Shown here piece by piece: positions 1 through 12,173 of a stretch of DNA of 64,000 bases (positions are counted from its first letter, which is position 1; each line of letters begins with the position of its first letter). The DNA is from Phellopilus nigrolimitatus (taxonomy: Eukaryota; Basidiomycota; Agaricomycetes; Hymenochaetales; Hymenochaetaceae). The DNA lies in assembly GCA_021029095.1 (NCBI GenBank), contig JAJOHG010000096.1, forward strand, positions 41,656 to 105,655. The letters are read 5' to 3'. The notes beneath the pieces were generated by a model. That model was not told the origin of the DNA, searched no databases, and worked only from the letters and a program-made list of their open reading frames with translations. The position numbers were made by a program, and so were the translations under genes.

Positions 1-119
1 ACTGTCATATCGCGGATACTGACCTCCTTCTGCAAATAGGGTATGCATGGCCTTCCAGTCGCAAGGCGTGTCACTAGGCTCGCCCGATGTCCTATCGTCA
101 GTTCTATATTTTTAATTAG

Positions 120-891
120 CGTGCGGGCGAACGAAAATCATTAACGCAAACAAAGCGCAGATTCGCGCGCAAGCTCAACAGCAACCTCACATGGCTCGCC
201 GCACAGGTGGACAACTCGAAGGTGCCCCTTCCCGAGATGGACCCGCCCGTCTTCTCTCCCGCCGCCGCTGCGTCCGGCGTCAGTCTGTCGCCGGGGACGC
301 TGGATAGGTTAAACGCGATATACGCACGGATGCCGGCGCTCTTCGCTCGGGACGTCGCGCGAAGGGAGCGCGCCGCGGCCGCGGGCGGCACGCACACGCC
401 GACGCCCCCGGCGACGGCGGGCTCCGGTGGCCTGCAGCGCCCGGGCAGCGCGGCTGCGGGTGGCGCGCCGTACCCCCGCGGTTCGGCGACGCCGTCGCTG
501 CTCCCGCCGAGCGGGATCGGCGTCAAGCGCGAACGCGCGGACGGCGGGGACTCGCCCGCAAAGCGCCGCGACACGGGCGAGGGCCGGCTCGGCAGCGGCA
601 CGCCCGCGCCGCCGCCGCCCGTGACGCCCGTAACTCCCGCCACGCAGACGCAGATGCACGGACAAGGCTACGGTTATGGGCAGCAGCGCCCGGACTCGGG
701 CATGGGCATGGGCATGGGCGGGCAGGGCGCGGCGGGGATGGCGGAGGGCCGTCCGCCGAGCGGCGGCCCGCCGCTGTCTGCTGGGGGCGCCGACCCGGGT
801 GCGTTTGCGGCCCAGGCGATGGCGGGCGCGATGGGCGCGGACGCGCAGACGCGCGCGCGCCAGATGCAGATACGCCAGGCGCAGCTGATGT

Positions 892-964
<73 letters not shown>

Positions 965-995
965 GCAGCAGCAGCAACAACAGCAGCAGCAGCAA

Positions 996-1026
<31 letters not shown>

Positions 1027-2536
1027 AGCAGCAGCAGCAGGCTCTGCAGGCGGGACAGAGCAGCCACATGGCGATGTCGATGTCCCCGCCCCAGACGCAG
1101 GTGTCGCCGTCACAGCAGCAGCAACAGCAGCTCCTGCAGGCGCAGGCGGCTGCGCGGCAGATGTCGCCGCAGAACGGCCAGGGCGGCGGCGGGATGGGCG
1201 GGATGAACATGGGCATGGGCATGGGCGGCGCTCCGAGCAGCATGGCGCCGGGCCAGGCTGGCGGCGGCGGCGGCGGGGCGCACGCGAACGCGCAGACGAT
1301 GCAGCAGATCATGAACGCGGGGCCGGCGGCGATGGCGGTGTACCAGGCGCTGCAGAACGCGGCGCACCCGATGGTGCAGCACTTCAACCAGCAGATGCCT
1401 GGCTTCTCGCAGCTGCCGATCATGGAGCAGATGCGCCGGTGGCAGGTCATGCAGGTAAGCTGGCTTTTTCCTTTCTTTTTTCTGCTGCTGGGGTGGGAGT
1501 GCTGACGTGCGGATTTCAGGCGAGTGCGCAGCGTCAGCAGCAGCAACAGCAAGGGCAGCGGAGTCAGCAGATGATGGCGGGCCAGATGCGCCCGCCGAAT
1601 GCCGGCGCGTCCGGGTCCGGCCCCGCGCAGATGCAGCAGCACCAGCACGGGCAAGCGCCGCAGATGAGCATGACGCCGCAGATGCAGCAGGCGCAGGCGG
1701 CGGCGGGGGAGGTGGGCATGCAGTTCCCCGGCGTCGCCGCGGGCATGCCGGGCCGCACCGCGTCGGGCATGGGCTCGGGCATGGGCATGGGCGCGCCGGG
1801 CCAGATGGGCGGCGCGAACATGAACAACCTCACGGCGCACCAGCGCCAGCTGTACCTCCTGCAGATGCAGCAGGCGCAGCAGATGCGCGGCGGCGGCGCG
1901 CCGGGTTCCGCGGGCGGTATGAATCCCGCGATGATGAACCCGCAGATGCTCGCCGCGGCGCAGGAGCGCCAGCGCCTCGAGCACCAGCAGCGCCTCGCGA
2001 TGGCGCAGCGGCAGGGCTCGCCGCTGAACCCCGCCGTCGCCACGGGCGCGTCGGGCGCGGGGGGCGACGCGTACCCGCCCGGGCTGCGCTCGAACCCGCC
2101 GCTGCCCGGCATCGCGCGCAGCACGCGCTCGCCGGCCGGGGCGGGCGCCGCGGCGGACATGGGCGCGGGCACGCCGCGCGTGGCTGGGCGGGCGCTGCCC
2201 GGGCAGGGCGCGGCGGGCGGGAGCGAGGAGTACCACCGCGCGCTCGTGCAGGCGCAGCGCCACGCACAGCTGCAGCAGCAGCAGCAGCAGTCGGGGGGCT
2301 TCGTCCCGGGCGGCGGCGGGTGGGCGGGCGCGCAGCAGCAGATGCCGATCGCGGCGGGCGCGTGGCCGCAGCAGGTGCAGCAGAGCCAGAGCGCCGCGGC
2401 GCAGCAGGGGTTTGCGCTGGGGGGCGCGCCGGAGCTCGCGGGCCCGCCGCGGCAGGCGTCGGCGACGCCCGCGCCGATGGGCCAGCACAGCCCGCCTGCG
2501 CAGCCGTCCGACTTTGACGGCATGATGAACTGGTAG
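120..2536 (+). CDS. Glutamine-rich low-complexity protein, probable transcription co-regulator (5' end incomplete)
   Basis: The frame is open from about base 120, after a TAG and a possible acceptor (TTAATTAG). The peptide just upstream of the first ATG (237) looks coding (RRFARKLNSNLTWLAAQVD), so at least one exon probably lies further left, near or beyond the window edge. One intron is clear: donor after 1454 (GTAAGC), acceptor before 1520. From the ATG at 237 the product would be about 744 residues. It is dominated by Gln, Gly, Met, Pro and Ala, with an uninterrupted 49-Gln run, several shorter Q runs and GMGMGMG stretches, and ends in DFDGMMNW. No catalytic domain is visible. The composition fits a Mediator- or SWI/SNF-type co-activator, but this is inferred from composition alone. 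Long open frames on the opposite strand are shadows of the CAG/CAA repeat. Confidence 0.7.
894..1040 (+). repeat. Mixed CAG/CAA repeat encoding 49 consecutive glutamines
   Basis: 147 nt of CAG and CAA codons encode 49 glutamines without interruption. CAA codons are scattered through the tract, so it is not a pure CAG repeat. It lies inside the glutamine-rich gene. Confidence 0.97.
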
Positions 2537-4046
2537 TGCCGGTCCTCCCCTTCCCCCTCTCTCGACGTGTGCCTCTATCTTAACCCGCCCGCCTTTTGTC
2601 TGGGAATTGCCTCTGTCGTCTCGTGCTTCGTCTTCTTTTTTCTTCGTATTTGTTTTCCTTATGTTCATCTACTTCGTTACCTGCTCGATCTCATCTCATC
2701 TCATCTCATCTCATTTTCTTTTCTTCTCTTCTTCCTCTCTCTTTCGTTTTCTCTTTCTCTCTCCGTCCGCGCGAGGCCGGCGCGGCGGGTGCGAACTGCG
2801 TGCTTCATCTGCTGTTATTTTTCTGTCTGTTGTTGTGTTTTGTGGCTCTGTACAGTACTGATATATCCGTGCGCAAAATAGACGTAGTCGATTTGGTTTT
2901 TGCGTGGCGAGGCGAGTCCGTACGTGTACGTAGATATGTCCTCGTCGAACTGCAGGGCTCGTGCGAAACGCGCCTGTCGATCTGTGGGGCACTGCCACTG
3001 ACATGGGACCCACAGACCGGGTTCTACTTACTGTGTTCCGTTTTGCTTCTATCTGGCCTGCGGTTACTTGCGATGTGCTCGTGCGCCCCGCTCGTTTCGT
3101 CTTGACTCTTCGAGCTCGCGTGGACGATGCGCAACTTCTATCACCCTCTGACCATACGTACGGCAAGCCCCCGCCGCGCGGGGCCAATATTGACGACCTC
3201 AGGCGGACGAGGAGCCAGAATGGGGCATCGTGCACTAAGCAGCTCGAGGAGACTAGGCAAGTCTGTCTTTGCGCCGGGTCTGCATGCGGGCATGAGGGCC
3301 TCGCTGCTTCCCCAAGTGTCTTGCTCCCGCCTTGCGAAATCCTCATTGCGGCCTAGCGTGCCTTTTTGCCTGGAAGACTGCAAAAGAGCACATCCGTCGT
3401 CGACGGTCGAGCCAGCCGGGCGACGTCGTCGGTCCTCCTCGGGTCTCCGTCGCGTTGTAAGACGCTTTTCTCGAGGCTATGCCATGAGCTCCGGCCAATA
3501 GCCTGCTTGCATGACGCATCCCCGACGCGCCAGATTACCAATCAAACAGTTTTCAGCTCGCTGCGCGGAGAAGGGAAGCAATCCGGGAATAGCTGGATGT
3601 GTCATGCTGCAGAAACGGACTAAGCAGGCCTGAAACAGGAGTGAATGTCTGCTTAGTGCAAGACGACCTGTGAACAACGAGTGTAAACGCTCGATCGCGC
3701 TCCCGCCACGCGCCACTGTTGTCGAGTTTTGACAAAGTGCCCGTTTTCTTGGGTTTTGAAAGTAGAGAAAGGACTGACGTGAAATAAGAACAGCAATTGT
3801 GCTGAATATGAAGATGAATAAGCATGGCTACTACAGTCGGCCGATTCACGTCTAATTTTCCATCGGTGTCGGAAGTCCGATAAATAAATAATATTTAGAA
3901 TGCAGATAAAAAGTCGCCGAGAGAAGGGGCGTTACGTCACCCTCTCTTATCTCTCTTCCCTCCCACGAAAGCTGACCACAGCCGAAAACTGACGCCGGAT
4001 GGTGTTCTCGCTGTCGTTGTCGGGATCACGCAAGGAGCCGCTCACC
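2537..4046. other. Intergenic region, 3' end of Q-rich gene and promoter of MTFP1-like gene
   Basis: The first 300 bases are pyrimidine-rich with a short TCTCA repeat near 2690-2710, typical of a fungal 3' region. From about 2900 to 3960 there are only short overlapping open frames on both strands, with no conserved motif or consistent splice signals. I see no gene here. Confidence 0.6.
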
Positions 4047-4875
4047 ATGCAGGCGCAGGACGAGGCGCAGGCGCTCGCCGACCAGAACGCCGACTCGACC
4101 AACTCGGACGTGCGCTACCTCGGCTACGCGAGCCGCCTCAGGACCGCGCTGCGCTCCGCCCAGCGCTACGTCGCATATGTGCGTACCGCGGTGCTTTCGA
4201 CCGGTTCTGCGCACAGAGGCTGACCTTCGCATGCGTGCGCGCCGCCGCGCGCAGACGAGCGACATCGGCGAGGCGTTCCGCCCCGTCGTCCACCCGTACG
4301 TCGTCACCGCCGCGTACGGCGTCTCGTGGGCGTATCTCGCCGGGTGAGCGCGCCCGCCGGCCTCGTCTGTTCGTCTGTGGCGGCCCCCCATCGCTGACTA
4401 CGTCTGCCCAGGGACGTCGGCTTCGAGACGTGGAAGGCGCGGCGCCGCGGGCCGTCCCCGCTCGAGGCGTGCGCGTTCACGGAGCAGCAGCGCCTCGCGC
4501 TCGTCGCCGTCAAGCGCGGGTCCTTCCAGGCGATCGCCTCCATGTGCGTCGCCCCCCCTCCCCCCATCTCGATCGCGACCTGCTGGCTGAACGCGATTTT
4601 CTTTTTTTGTTCGTCTGCCCCCCGCGCACAGGGCCCTCCCGGCGTTCACCATCCACACGATCGTGAAGCAGTCCGCGCGGGCGTTCAAGAACACGTTCAA
4701 CCCGCGCGTGCGCGCGTGGGGGCCGACGCTCACGGGGCTCGCCGCCGTGCCCATCCTGCCGTTCCTCTTCGACACGCCCGTCGAAAAGGCGACCGACGCC
4801 GCGTTCGAGTGGCTCGAGCACAAGTGGTACGAGCGCCTCGCGGCAGAGAAAAGCTTGAAGAAGAAGGAGCTGTGA
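4047..4875 (+). CDS. Mitochondrial fission process protein 1 (MTFP1/MTP18) homologue
   Basis: Four exons: 4047-4178, 4255-4343, 4412-4543 and 4632-4875, giving 198 residues. Donors are GTGCGT, GTGAGC and GTGCGT and all phases fit. Family hallmarks are the RYLGYASRLRTALR segment near the N-terminus, VVTAAYGVSWAYLAGD around a first hydrophobic helix, and the C-terminal LPAFTIHTIVKQSAR ... LPFLFDTPVEKATDAAFEWL segment. MTFP1 is known as an integral inner-membrane protein of mitochondria needed for membrane fission. I chose the ATG at 4047 (context CTCACCATGC) because conserved sequence begins soon after it; the in-frame ATG at 3999 would add 16 residues. Assignment rests on remembered family sequence. 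Confidence 0.88.
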
Positions 4876-5149
4876 GCAACGGTTCGAATGCAGAGGATAC
4901 TTAGATGCGCGGTATATGCAAGATATTTCTTCATTCCATTCTATTTTGTCTATACATTACTTCCACGACGCCACACGACTTAGATACTGTAATAACATAC
5001 CTACACATAGTACATATATCTTTTCTGCATAGACAGCGACAACGATACCTAACATGTAGACTATTTTATACGGATCGTGATGTACAAGTAATGCTAGCAC
5101 CCCCCTCTCGAGTTATACAACATACAACGCAAAATGTCTCAATTACTTG

Positions 5150-6897
5150 TCAGATAGTTTGCCGCCCCAGTGTGAGCGGGATCGAGCTGATCGAGTTCGG
5201 AGGTATGATTCCGACCTCTGTCACGACGGCAGTGATGTGCGCCGGCGGCGTGAGGTCGTACAGCGGGTTGAGGATCTCGAGGTTCGGCAGTGGTTCAAGC
5301 GTGAGCGATTCACGAGGGATCACGGAGGGGAACGAGCGGAACAGGTCGCCCGCGGGGGCTGGTAGGGCGGACGTCAGCGGTCCGCTGCACATCGCTCGCT
5401 CAGGTTAATCTGCGGGCTCGGAAAAAACGCACCAAGCTCGTTCTTCGTGAAGCCGTCCAGCACGACGCCCTCCGCGAACTTGTACGTCTCGCAGCACACC
5501 AGCGTCGGCACGCCGTGCGTCTTCGCCATGAGCGCGACGAGCGCGGTGCCCGCGCGCGAGTACACCGCGCCGTTCGCGTGCAGCGAGTGCGCGCCGAGGA
5601 GCACCGTGTCGACGGACGCGATGACGGAGCCGAGCGCGGGCAGGAGGAGGTACGTGCATGGGATGGACGCGGCGGTGAGCACGGTGAGAAGGTGCTTGCC
5701 TGGCGTTTGGGAGATGGGTTGGTTTAGATTGAAAGACGATATGAGAGCTTGGTACCTTCGAGCATGGGCCGGGAGTCCACGACAACGACGGATATTCGCT
5801 TGCCGTCTTCGTGTGCGCGAAGAATAGTCTTCTCAACAACGGATGACCTTTACAGCAAAGCGATGAGCTCCTAGGAAGGAGAATAAAATTGAGACCCATG
5901 TATACCTCGCGAATGTAAGAATGACATCGCCATCCTTAATTTTCTGTACCGCAGTGTCCTGGATGACCTGGTCTGCGATGATAATCCTGTCCCGGATGTA
6001 GTTGTCAATTTTATGACAAAGGAAATCTTTAGCCTGTATTTCGAAAGAAAGAAGCAGATGAATAGACTGGTAAAGCGAGCAGAAAGACACGCATACATCC
6101 TGCTCTGGCGTGTCAATGTCCGAATTGCTGATTTCCAGCTTCAGTTGGCGGATGGCGTTTCCCATAGTTACGGCCATAGGGCGTGCAGATACTAAGTGAT
6201 TAATTTGGGGGTTAAGGTGGGTCATGAGGTGGCGAGAGAGGGTCGTGTTGAGAGGGGTGGAGTAGTCTTGAATGACCTGGATACACATACTCTCAGTTTA
6301 TCCCAATATACCAGTCCTACAAGCACGTACAGTTTTGAAGGCGGACAGCGTCGCGATACACCGCGCATTCGCGCCCGTGATCTTAAACCCGGAGAACTGC
6401 AGCCCGAGGCGCACGATCGCGGGGTGGATGTCGCCCTTCACGCTGCTCGGCGCCTTCGGCAGGCCGCCGAAGTGCGAGAAGATGCGCAGCCCGCGCGTGT
6501 GCGCGCTCGCGTCGCCGTCCCCGGTGTACGTCGACTCGCGCGCGTCGCGCGCGCCGCGCTGTGGCGTCGTCGCGAACGCGCCGCGCGACGGCGAGTCGAC
6601 GCTGCCGCTCACCGTCAGCCGCCTCGGCGTGCCCTGCGCGGACGACGGCCCGCCCTGCATCGACACGGGCCTGCTGCCCTTTCCTTTCGCCGGAGCCTTC
6701 TCGCCCGTCGCCGCCGCCGCGGCCTTCGCGGCGCGTTGCCGCTCCTGCAGCTCCCGCCTCTCGGCCTTCGTCATCGACTTTTGGTTCCGCTTCTCCGGAG
6801 CCTGTCCTGCCGGTTGCGCATCATTGGTACTTTGCTGTGGCGCGCTGGTAGACGCGGTCCGTGCCGGGTGACTCGACTCGGTCCTTGGTGAGGACAT
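5150..6897 (-). CDS. GCD2: Translation initiation factor eIF2B subunit delta
   Basis: Six exons on the minus strand: 6897-6331, 6276-6097, 6033-5906, 5847-5756, 5699-5433 and 5358-5150, all phases consistent, giving 480 residues. The N-terminal third is a charged Ala/Lys/Ser-rich extension (KNQKSMTKAERRELQERQR type), normal for the delta subunit. The conserved eIF2B regulatory fold follows: LVSARPMAVTMGNAIRQLK, DGDVILTFARSSVVEKTILR, SVVVVDSRPMLEGKHLL, VDTVLLGAHSLHANGAVYSR, and the C-terminal YDLTPPAHITAVVTEVGIIP. eIF2B is the cytosolic GDP-GTP exchange factor for eIF2; the delta subunit belongs to the regulatory subcomplex sensing phosphorylated eIF2alpha. The gene runs divergently from RAT1 across a 419-bp gap. 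Confidence 0.95.
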
Positions 6898-7316
6898 AAC
6901 TTGCCCAGCCTTTCCGGTATTTTTCAGACGAAATAAAGCAATAAAAACGACAAAGCAGATAGCTGGGACCAAACACACAGCGTAGCAAATATTTTCCAGC
7001 GTAAGACGACGGCCAGGACAGCAAGCAAGTAAGAGTGCAGGTTTCAGCACGACATTCGGGCGGTTCTGAAGTGACTCACGCGCGTTGTATGCACGCACCC
7101 AAATGCGGAAGTGTACTACACAGCCGTGAGAAAAGAGTTGTCCTGTTTCAAGTTGTTGCGCGAGGCGGCGCTGGCTCCACACACTCTCAGCGACATCCAC
7201 CATCGTCGCTCGTCGTTGCATACGCCCGGCTGCTCAGTGCACGATATTTGGGTCTATTAGGAGGAAATCGGTATATTATTGTATTTATCGCTTAATTCCA
7301 GGACAAGGCTCCCAAC
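6898..7316. promoter_or_regulatory. Shared divergent promoter region, eIF2B delta / RAT1
   Basis: The 419 bases between the two divergent start codons must hold both promoters. I could not identify a specific factor-binding site with confidence. Confidence 0.55.
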
Positions 7317-10300
7317 ATGGTCTGTCAACTGCTACTTGCTCTCGACGAGAACTTCTCGCTTACTCACTTTTTTTCTTCTCTCGACTGCAGGGTGTACCCG
7401 CTCTCTTCAGATGGCTCAGCAAGAAATATCCGAAAATCAGTGCGTGTCCGGTTCCGCTTATTTGTTGGTTTGGTGGCGCTGACGGTGTTTGCGCAGTTCT
7501 GCCTGTCGTTGAAGACGAGGAACAGAAAGTCACCGATCAAGACGGGAACGAAATCGCAATACCTATAGATTTTACCGGACCCAACCCTAATGGCATGGAA
7601 TTCGATAATCTGTATTTGGACATGAACAATATTGTATGTTGCGCGCAGACTTACAGCACGGGCATCGTGTATTGACATTTTCTTATAGGTGCACCCTTGC
7701 ACGCATCCAGAGGGAAAGCCAGCGCCCGAGACTGAAGAGGAGATGATGCTCGAGGTGTTCAGTTACACGGAACGACTAGTTAACATGGTGCGACCGAGGA
7801 AGCTGCTGTTGATGGCCATTGGTGCGTTTGCTGGTTTTTTTCGTTCATTTTTAGTGACAGGTTTTAATGCCTAAAATAGACGGCGTGGCCCCTCGTGCAA
7901 AGATGAATCAGCAGCGCTCGCGTCGCTTCCGGTCTGCCCAGGAAGCGAAGGATAAGGAGAAGGCTAGGGAGGAGTCGCTTCTACTATGGGAATGTGCGTA
8001 CACAAATTTAATCCCTGAAATTGAGACTTATGATTATATGGACGACAGCCATGGGCCAGTCTGTCACGGATGAAATGAAGAATAAGAAGGCCTGGGACTC
8101 GAATGCGATTACTCCTGGAACGCCATTCATGGACCTTCTCGCCCAGTCAATGCGATACTGGATAGTGCAGAAGATGAACAAAGATCCGGGCTGGAAGCAG
8201 CTTGAGGTCATCATATCGGACGCTAGTGTACCAGGAGAGGGTGAACATAAGATTATGGACTTTATTCGTAGACAGCGTACGAATCCTGGATATGATCCTA
8301 ATACTCGCCACGTAATCTATGGATTGGTATGTCTTTCTGTCATCTACTCATTGCCCGTGATACTTATTCAAGTTGCCACTCTTTAGGATGCGGATCTTAT
8401 CATGCTGTCTCTCGCCACTCACGAACTTCATTTTCGTGTTATTCGTGAGGATGTATTCTTCCAAGACACTAGTCCAACAGCGTGCCGCATATGTGGCCAA
8501 GAAGGACATTTCGCTGCCCAATGTACTGGCGAAAAGAAGATAAAAGCTGATGAGCACGATACAAAAAAGACCCCCGTCGTAAAGAAGCCATATATCTTTC
8601 TCGATGTCTCCATCCTCCGAGAGTACCTTGAAATCGAACTCGATCTCCCCCACGCCCCATTCGCCTTTGATATTGAACGTGCCATTGATGACTGGGTGCT
8701 TCTTATATTCTTCGTTGGAAACGATTTCCTACCACACCTCCCCTCCCTCGAAATTCGTGAGGGCGCCATCGACACTCTACTTAAAATCTGGAAAGACGAA
8801 TTGCCTAGAATGGGCGGATACCTGACGAACAATGGAAGTCTTGAGTATCCGCGTGTAGAGATCATCCTTGAGGGACTTGCCAAGCGTGAGGATGAGATTT
8901 TCAGACGCAGGCGCGAAAGTACGCCGGATTACTTGCTTGATTATCTTTGAGAATTATAATTTATCTGAACCGTTCAACTTTTGTAGACGATGAAAGGCAG
9001 GCTCAGAACGCAAAGAGGCGAAAGCTCGAGAGCAGTGGGCAGAATTCTTCGGGTGCTAATGTGAATGGAGACACGGCAGTGGCTGTCAAGCCCTCCGCAG
9101 CTCTCCAGCTCTCCGCTGCCCCGTCGGCGCCGCCCGCGTCTACTGCGCCACATGGCCTGCCAGCTCGGCCGAATTTTGATAGCTTTGAGAGCGCCGCAAC
9201 TTCTCTTGGCTTCGGCTCTCCAGCGCCTGCGCCTTCCGACGCAAAGGCTGTTGCTGTTGCCGCCATTCAGGGCACCAACACGGACTGGGTTGCCAACAGG
9301 CGGCAGATCCGCATGGCGAACCTAAGCGCGGCGGAGATGCTAAAGGCGGAGATGATGAGCGCAGTGCCGGTGAACCCCGCAGCGCGAAAGAAGCTGGCTG
9401 CGCAGAAGGCTGCGGCTGGTAAGAGCGAGCCTACACCAATCACGGAGTCTCCGCCTCCTCCAGTGGCAGTATCCGCGGCGGTCGAGGTCGGTTTTGTCGC
9501 CAGTGATGGGCTTGCATCTGAAGCTAGCGGTCAACCCGAAGCCCCTCAATCCGCTCCGGAATTTAACCAACTCGAAGAACCTTTGGAAAGTAGCGAGGAT
9601 ATCGCTGTTGATGCCTCGCCGCATGGCATCAAGCGGAAGCTCGATGATGTCGGAAATGGAAGTGAAGAACAAGACGACGACCTCCTGCCCGATGAAGATG
9701 AAGGGGAAGATGCACCTGGAGACACAAGTGTCATTTTGGCGCGGAAGGTCAACCCTGATGGCTCAGTTGATCAGGAAGACACGGTGAAGTAAGGAAAAAC
9801 GGTCTCAGAATGTAATTTGTGCAGTTTGGCTGATTTTATCCTTCAGGCTATGGGAGCCCGGCTATAAGGAACGTTACTATAGGCAGAAGTTTGGTATCGA
9901 GCTCAGTGACACTGAATTTCGTAAGAAGTCAGTGGTTCAGTTATTTCTTATATTTTTATTTGCCGCTGATTTTAACTTATGTTCTTTAGGGTCACTATTT
10001 CTTATATTGAGGGTATGGCCTGGGTCTTGCAGTATTACTATCAGGGGGTAAGATTTTGTGTCGTGTCAGAGCCTCATCACTGTACTCATTAATTGGTTGA
10101 AGACCCCTTCGTGGCAATGGTATTACCCATATCATTTCGCACCTTTCGCAGCGGACTTCTCCGAAATCTCGAAGATGGATATCAAATTTACTGTCGGCCA
10201 GCCATTCAAGCCCTTCGAACAGCTGATGGGTGTTTTCCCTCCTGCAAGGTAAACGTTTTGCTGAAATACTTCGTAGAGCCTCGACCTGACGTTATTTTTA

Positions 10301-11642
10301 GTCGTCATCTTATTCCTGAGACCTTCCATTCTTTGATGTTGGACTCCGATTCGCCTATCGTCGACTTTTATCCCGAGTCTTTTGAGATTGACATGAACGG
10401 GAAAAAGATGGAATGGCAGGGTGTTGCTCTGCTGCCTTTCCTTGACCAGAACAGGCTGCTGGAAGCCATGGGTACACGGTATTCAGGGCTCAACGAAGAT
10501 GAAATCAGACGGAACAAATGGGGAAGCAATACACTTTATGTAGCTGATGAGCACCCGCTTTATCCTACCATGGAGAGCCTATATGCAAAGCGTAAAGATG
10601 ATAAGGCAGGTTTTTAAACGATTTGTCGCCCATTTTTATACTGACAGTCATTTCGCAGCCTCTTCCGATTAACCCAAAGCACAGCAAAGGGCTTAACGGG
10701 AGCTTACTTCCTGATCCGAACTGCCTTCCCGGCGCAACGTATTACAGCCCACTTTCAAGCGTGGGTCTTGAAGACATACCGGGTGACCGCTCTTTAGCGG
10801 CGCTCTACTTTTTCCCCAAGCAGCTCAAGCCGCACCGCTCAATGCTGCTTCCCGGCGTGCGCCGCTCACAGCGAATGCTTACGCAGTCAGACTACGAGAC
10901 GATCCGCCGCGGCGGCCGCGGAAGGGGCCGCGACACAGGCTTCCACGCCATCAACAGTGGGCGAGACAGCGGGCGCAACTCGTATGGCGGATACGGCGGG
11001 CAGCAGTCGTATGGAGGCAACGGCTATGGAGGGGGAGGCTACGGAGGTACCGGAGGGAGAGGCGGTTACGGAAATGGGAACAACCAATACGGTGACCGCG
11101 GATTGCCTCCTCCGCGTGGGCGAGGTGACAATGCTCGGTCAGGGTACGGAGGACCGCCTGCCCGCTCGTCTTACCAGCCATCACCGGCGGCGGACTATAG
11201 CCGCCCGGGCAATAATTACTATCAGGGCAACGGCCGGGAGCCGCCTGCCCCTTCGCATTATGGAGGCCAGGGGAACGGTTACGGAGGATACAATAGCCAG
11301 GTTCCGTCCTACTCTCAGGGATACGGCAATAATTCCGGGTATGGCGGGAACGCGCGAGGCGGGTACGGAGGTTATAGAGGCAGTGGAGGGGGTGGGAATG
11401 ACGGCAGTTATGGTGGCTATGGTGGTGAGAGAGGTGGAGGCGGGGGTAGCGGCGGCTATGGCGGCTATGGAGGTGACAGAGGTGGAGGTCGCGGCGGCTA
11501 CGGCAGCTACGGCGGAGGTGGTGCAGGAAGCTACGGCCAAGGCCAACAGAACTATGGTGGTTATGGAGGCTATGGTGGGTCTGGTCCTCCGCCGTCTGGC
11601 CCTTCCTATGCGGGACGAGGACGGGGGTATGGTCGCTACTGA
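7317..11642 (+). CDS. RAT1: Nuclear 5'-3' exoribonuclease Rat1/Xrn2
   Basis: Thirteen exons: 7317-7319 (ATG alone), 7391-7439, 7497-7633, 7689-7821, 7880-7993, 8049-8326, 8387-8918, 8987-9788, 9847-9927, 9990-10047, 10103-10248, 10302-10605 and 10659-11642, giving 1206 residues. The start [17 protein letters not shown] is diagnostic. Active-site acidic clusters are visible in [47 protein letters not shown] and [16 protein letters not shown] zinc knuckle (C-x2-C-x4-H-x4-C) sits at about residues 271-284, as in Rat1 rather than cytoplasmic Xrn1. CPS-type exon text ([19 protein letters not shown]) marks the conserved second region. The C-terminal ~240 residues are RGG/GYGG-rich. Rat1 degrades 5'-monophosphorylated RNA in the nucleus and drives torpedo termination. 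The first intron has a weak GTCTGT donor, and the last intron appears to be GC-AG. Confidence 0.96.
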
Positions 11643-12173
11643 TCCTGCTATAATATCTTAAAGTAGTTTCTACGTCTTACAAGTACTGTACCCCCTCGCT
11701 AGTGTATCCATAAGCCGTCTTCTCTCCTGTTCACATGCCCCTTTCCTATATCATTCTTGATAAACAATCAAATTCAGCACACGCCTATAACAATGGTCGT
11801 GACATTTAGAGAAAAAAAGAAATAATATCAAGTGGACATAAGGCAGATGCGCCTAAAGTGCACGATCATGGAATTGTTAAATGACAACCGGTCGGTCTTC
11901 CTAAGTATCCTGAGTGTTAGCGAGAATGACCGATGTGCTTCTGAAAATGCCAGATTGACGAAGAATACGCATGGAGAACAATTCATATACACAAGATTCC
12001 TATTTCATATAATACATACATAGCGCAACCTGATCGACTCGTATAGCACACGAGCAGAGATACATTTAACCAAATAGATGTCAGTAAGAAATGTCAGCAA
12101 GATCCACCCTACTAGCAAAGTCCTCTCGATCTAGCACTATCTTCCGTTCTACACAACAGCTGATAGGAATCCT
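11643..12173. other. Convergent intergenic region
   Basis: AT-richer stretch between two convergent stop codons, holding both 3' UTRs. No gene or repeat was recognised. Confidence 0.6.

Noticed and set aside
893..2668. Long open frames on the minus strand opposite the poly-Q gene
   Set aside because: Poly-Leu, poly-Cys and Arg-rich translations are antisense shadows of CAG/CAA repeats and GC-rich codons.
2961..3356. Possible gene between the Q-rich gene and the MTFP1-like gene
   Set aside because: Overlapping short frames on both strands without conserved motifs or consistent splice sites.
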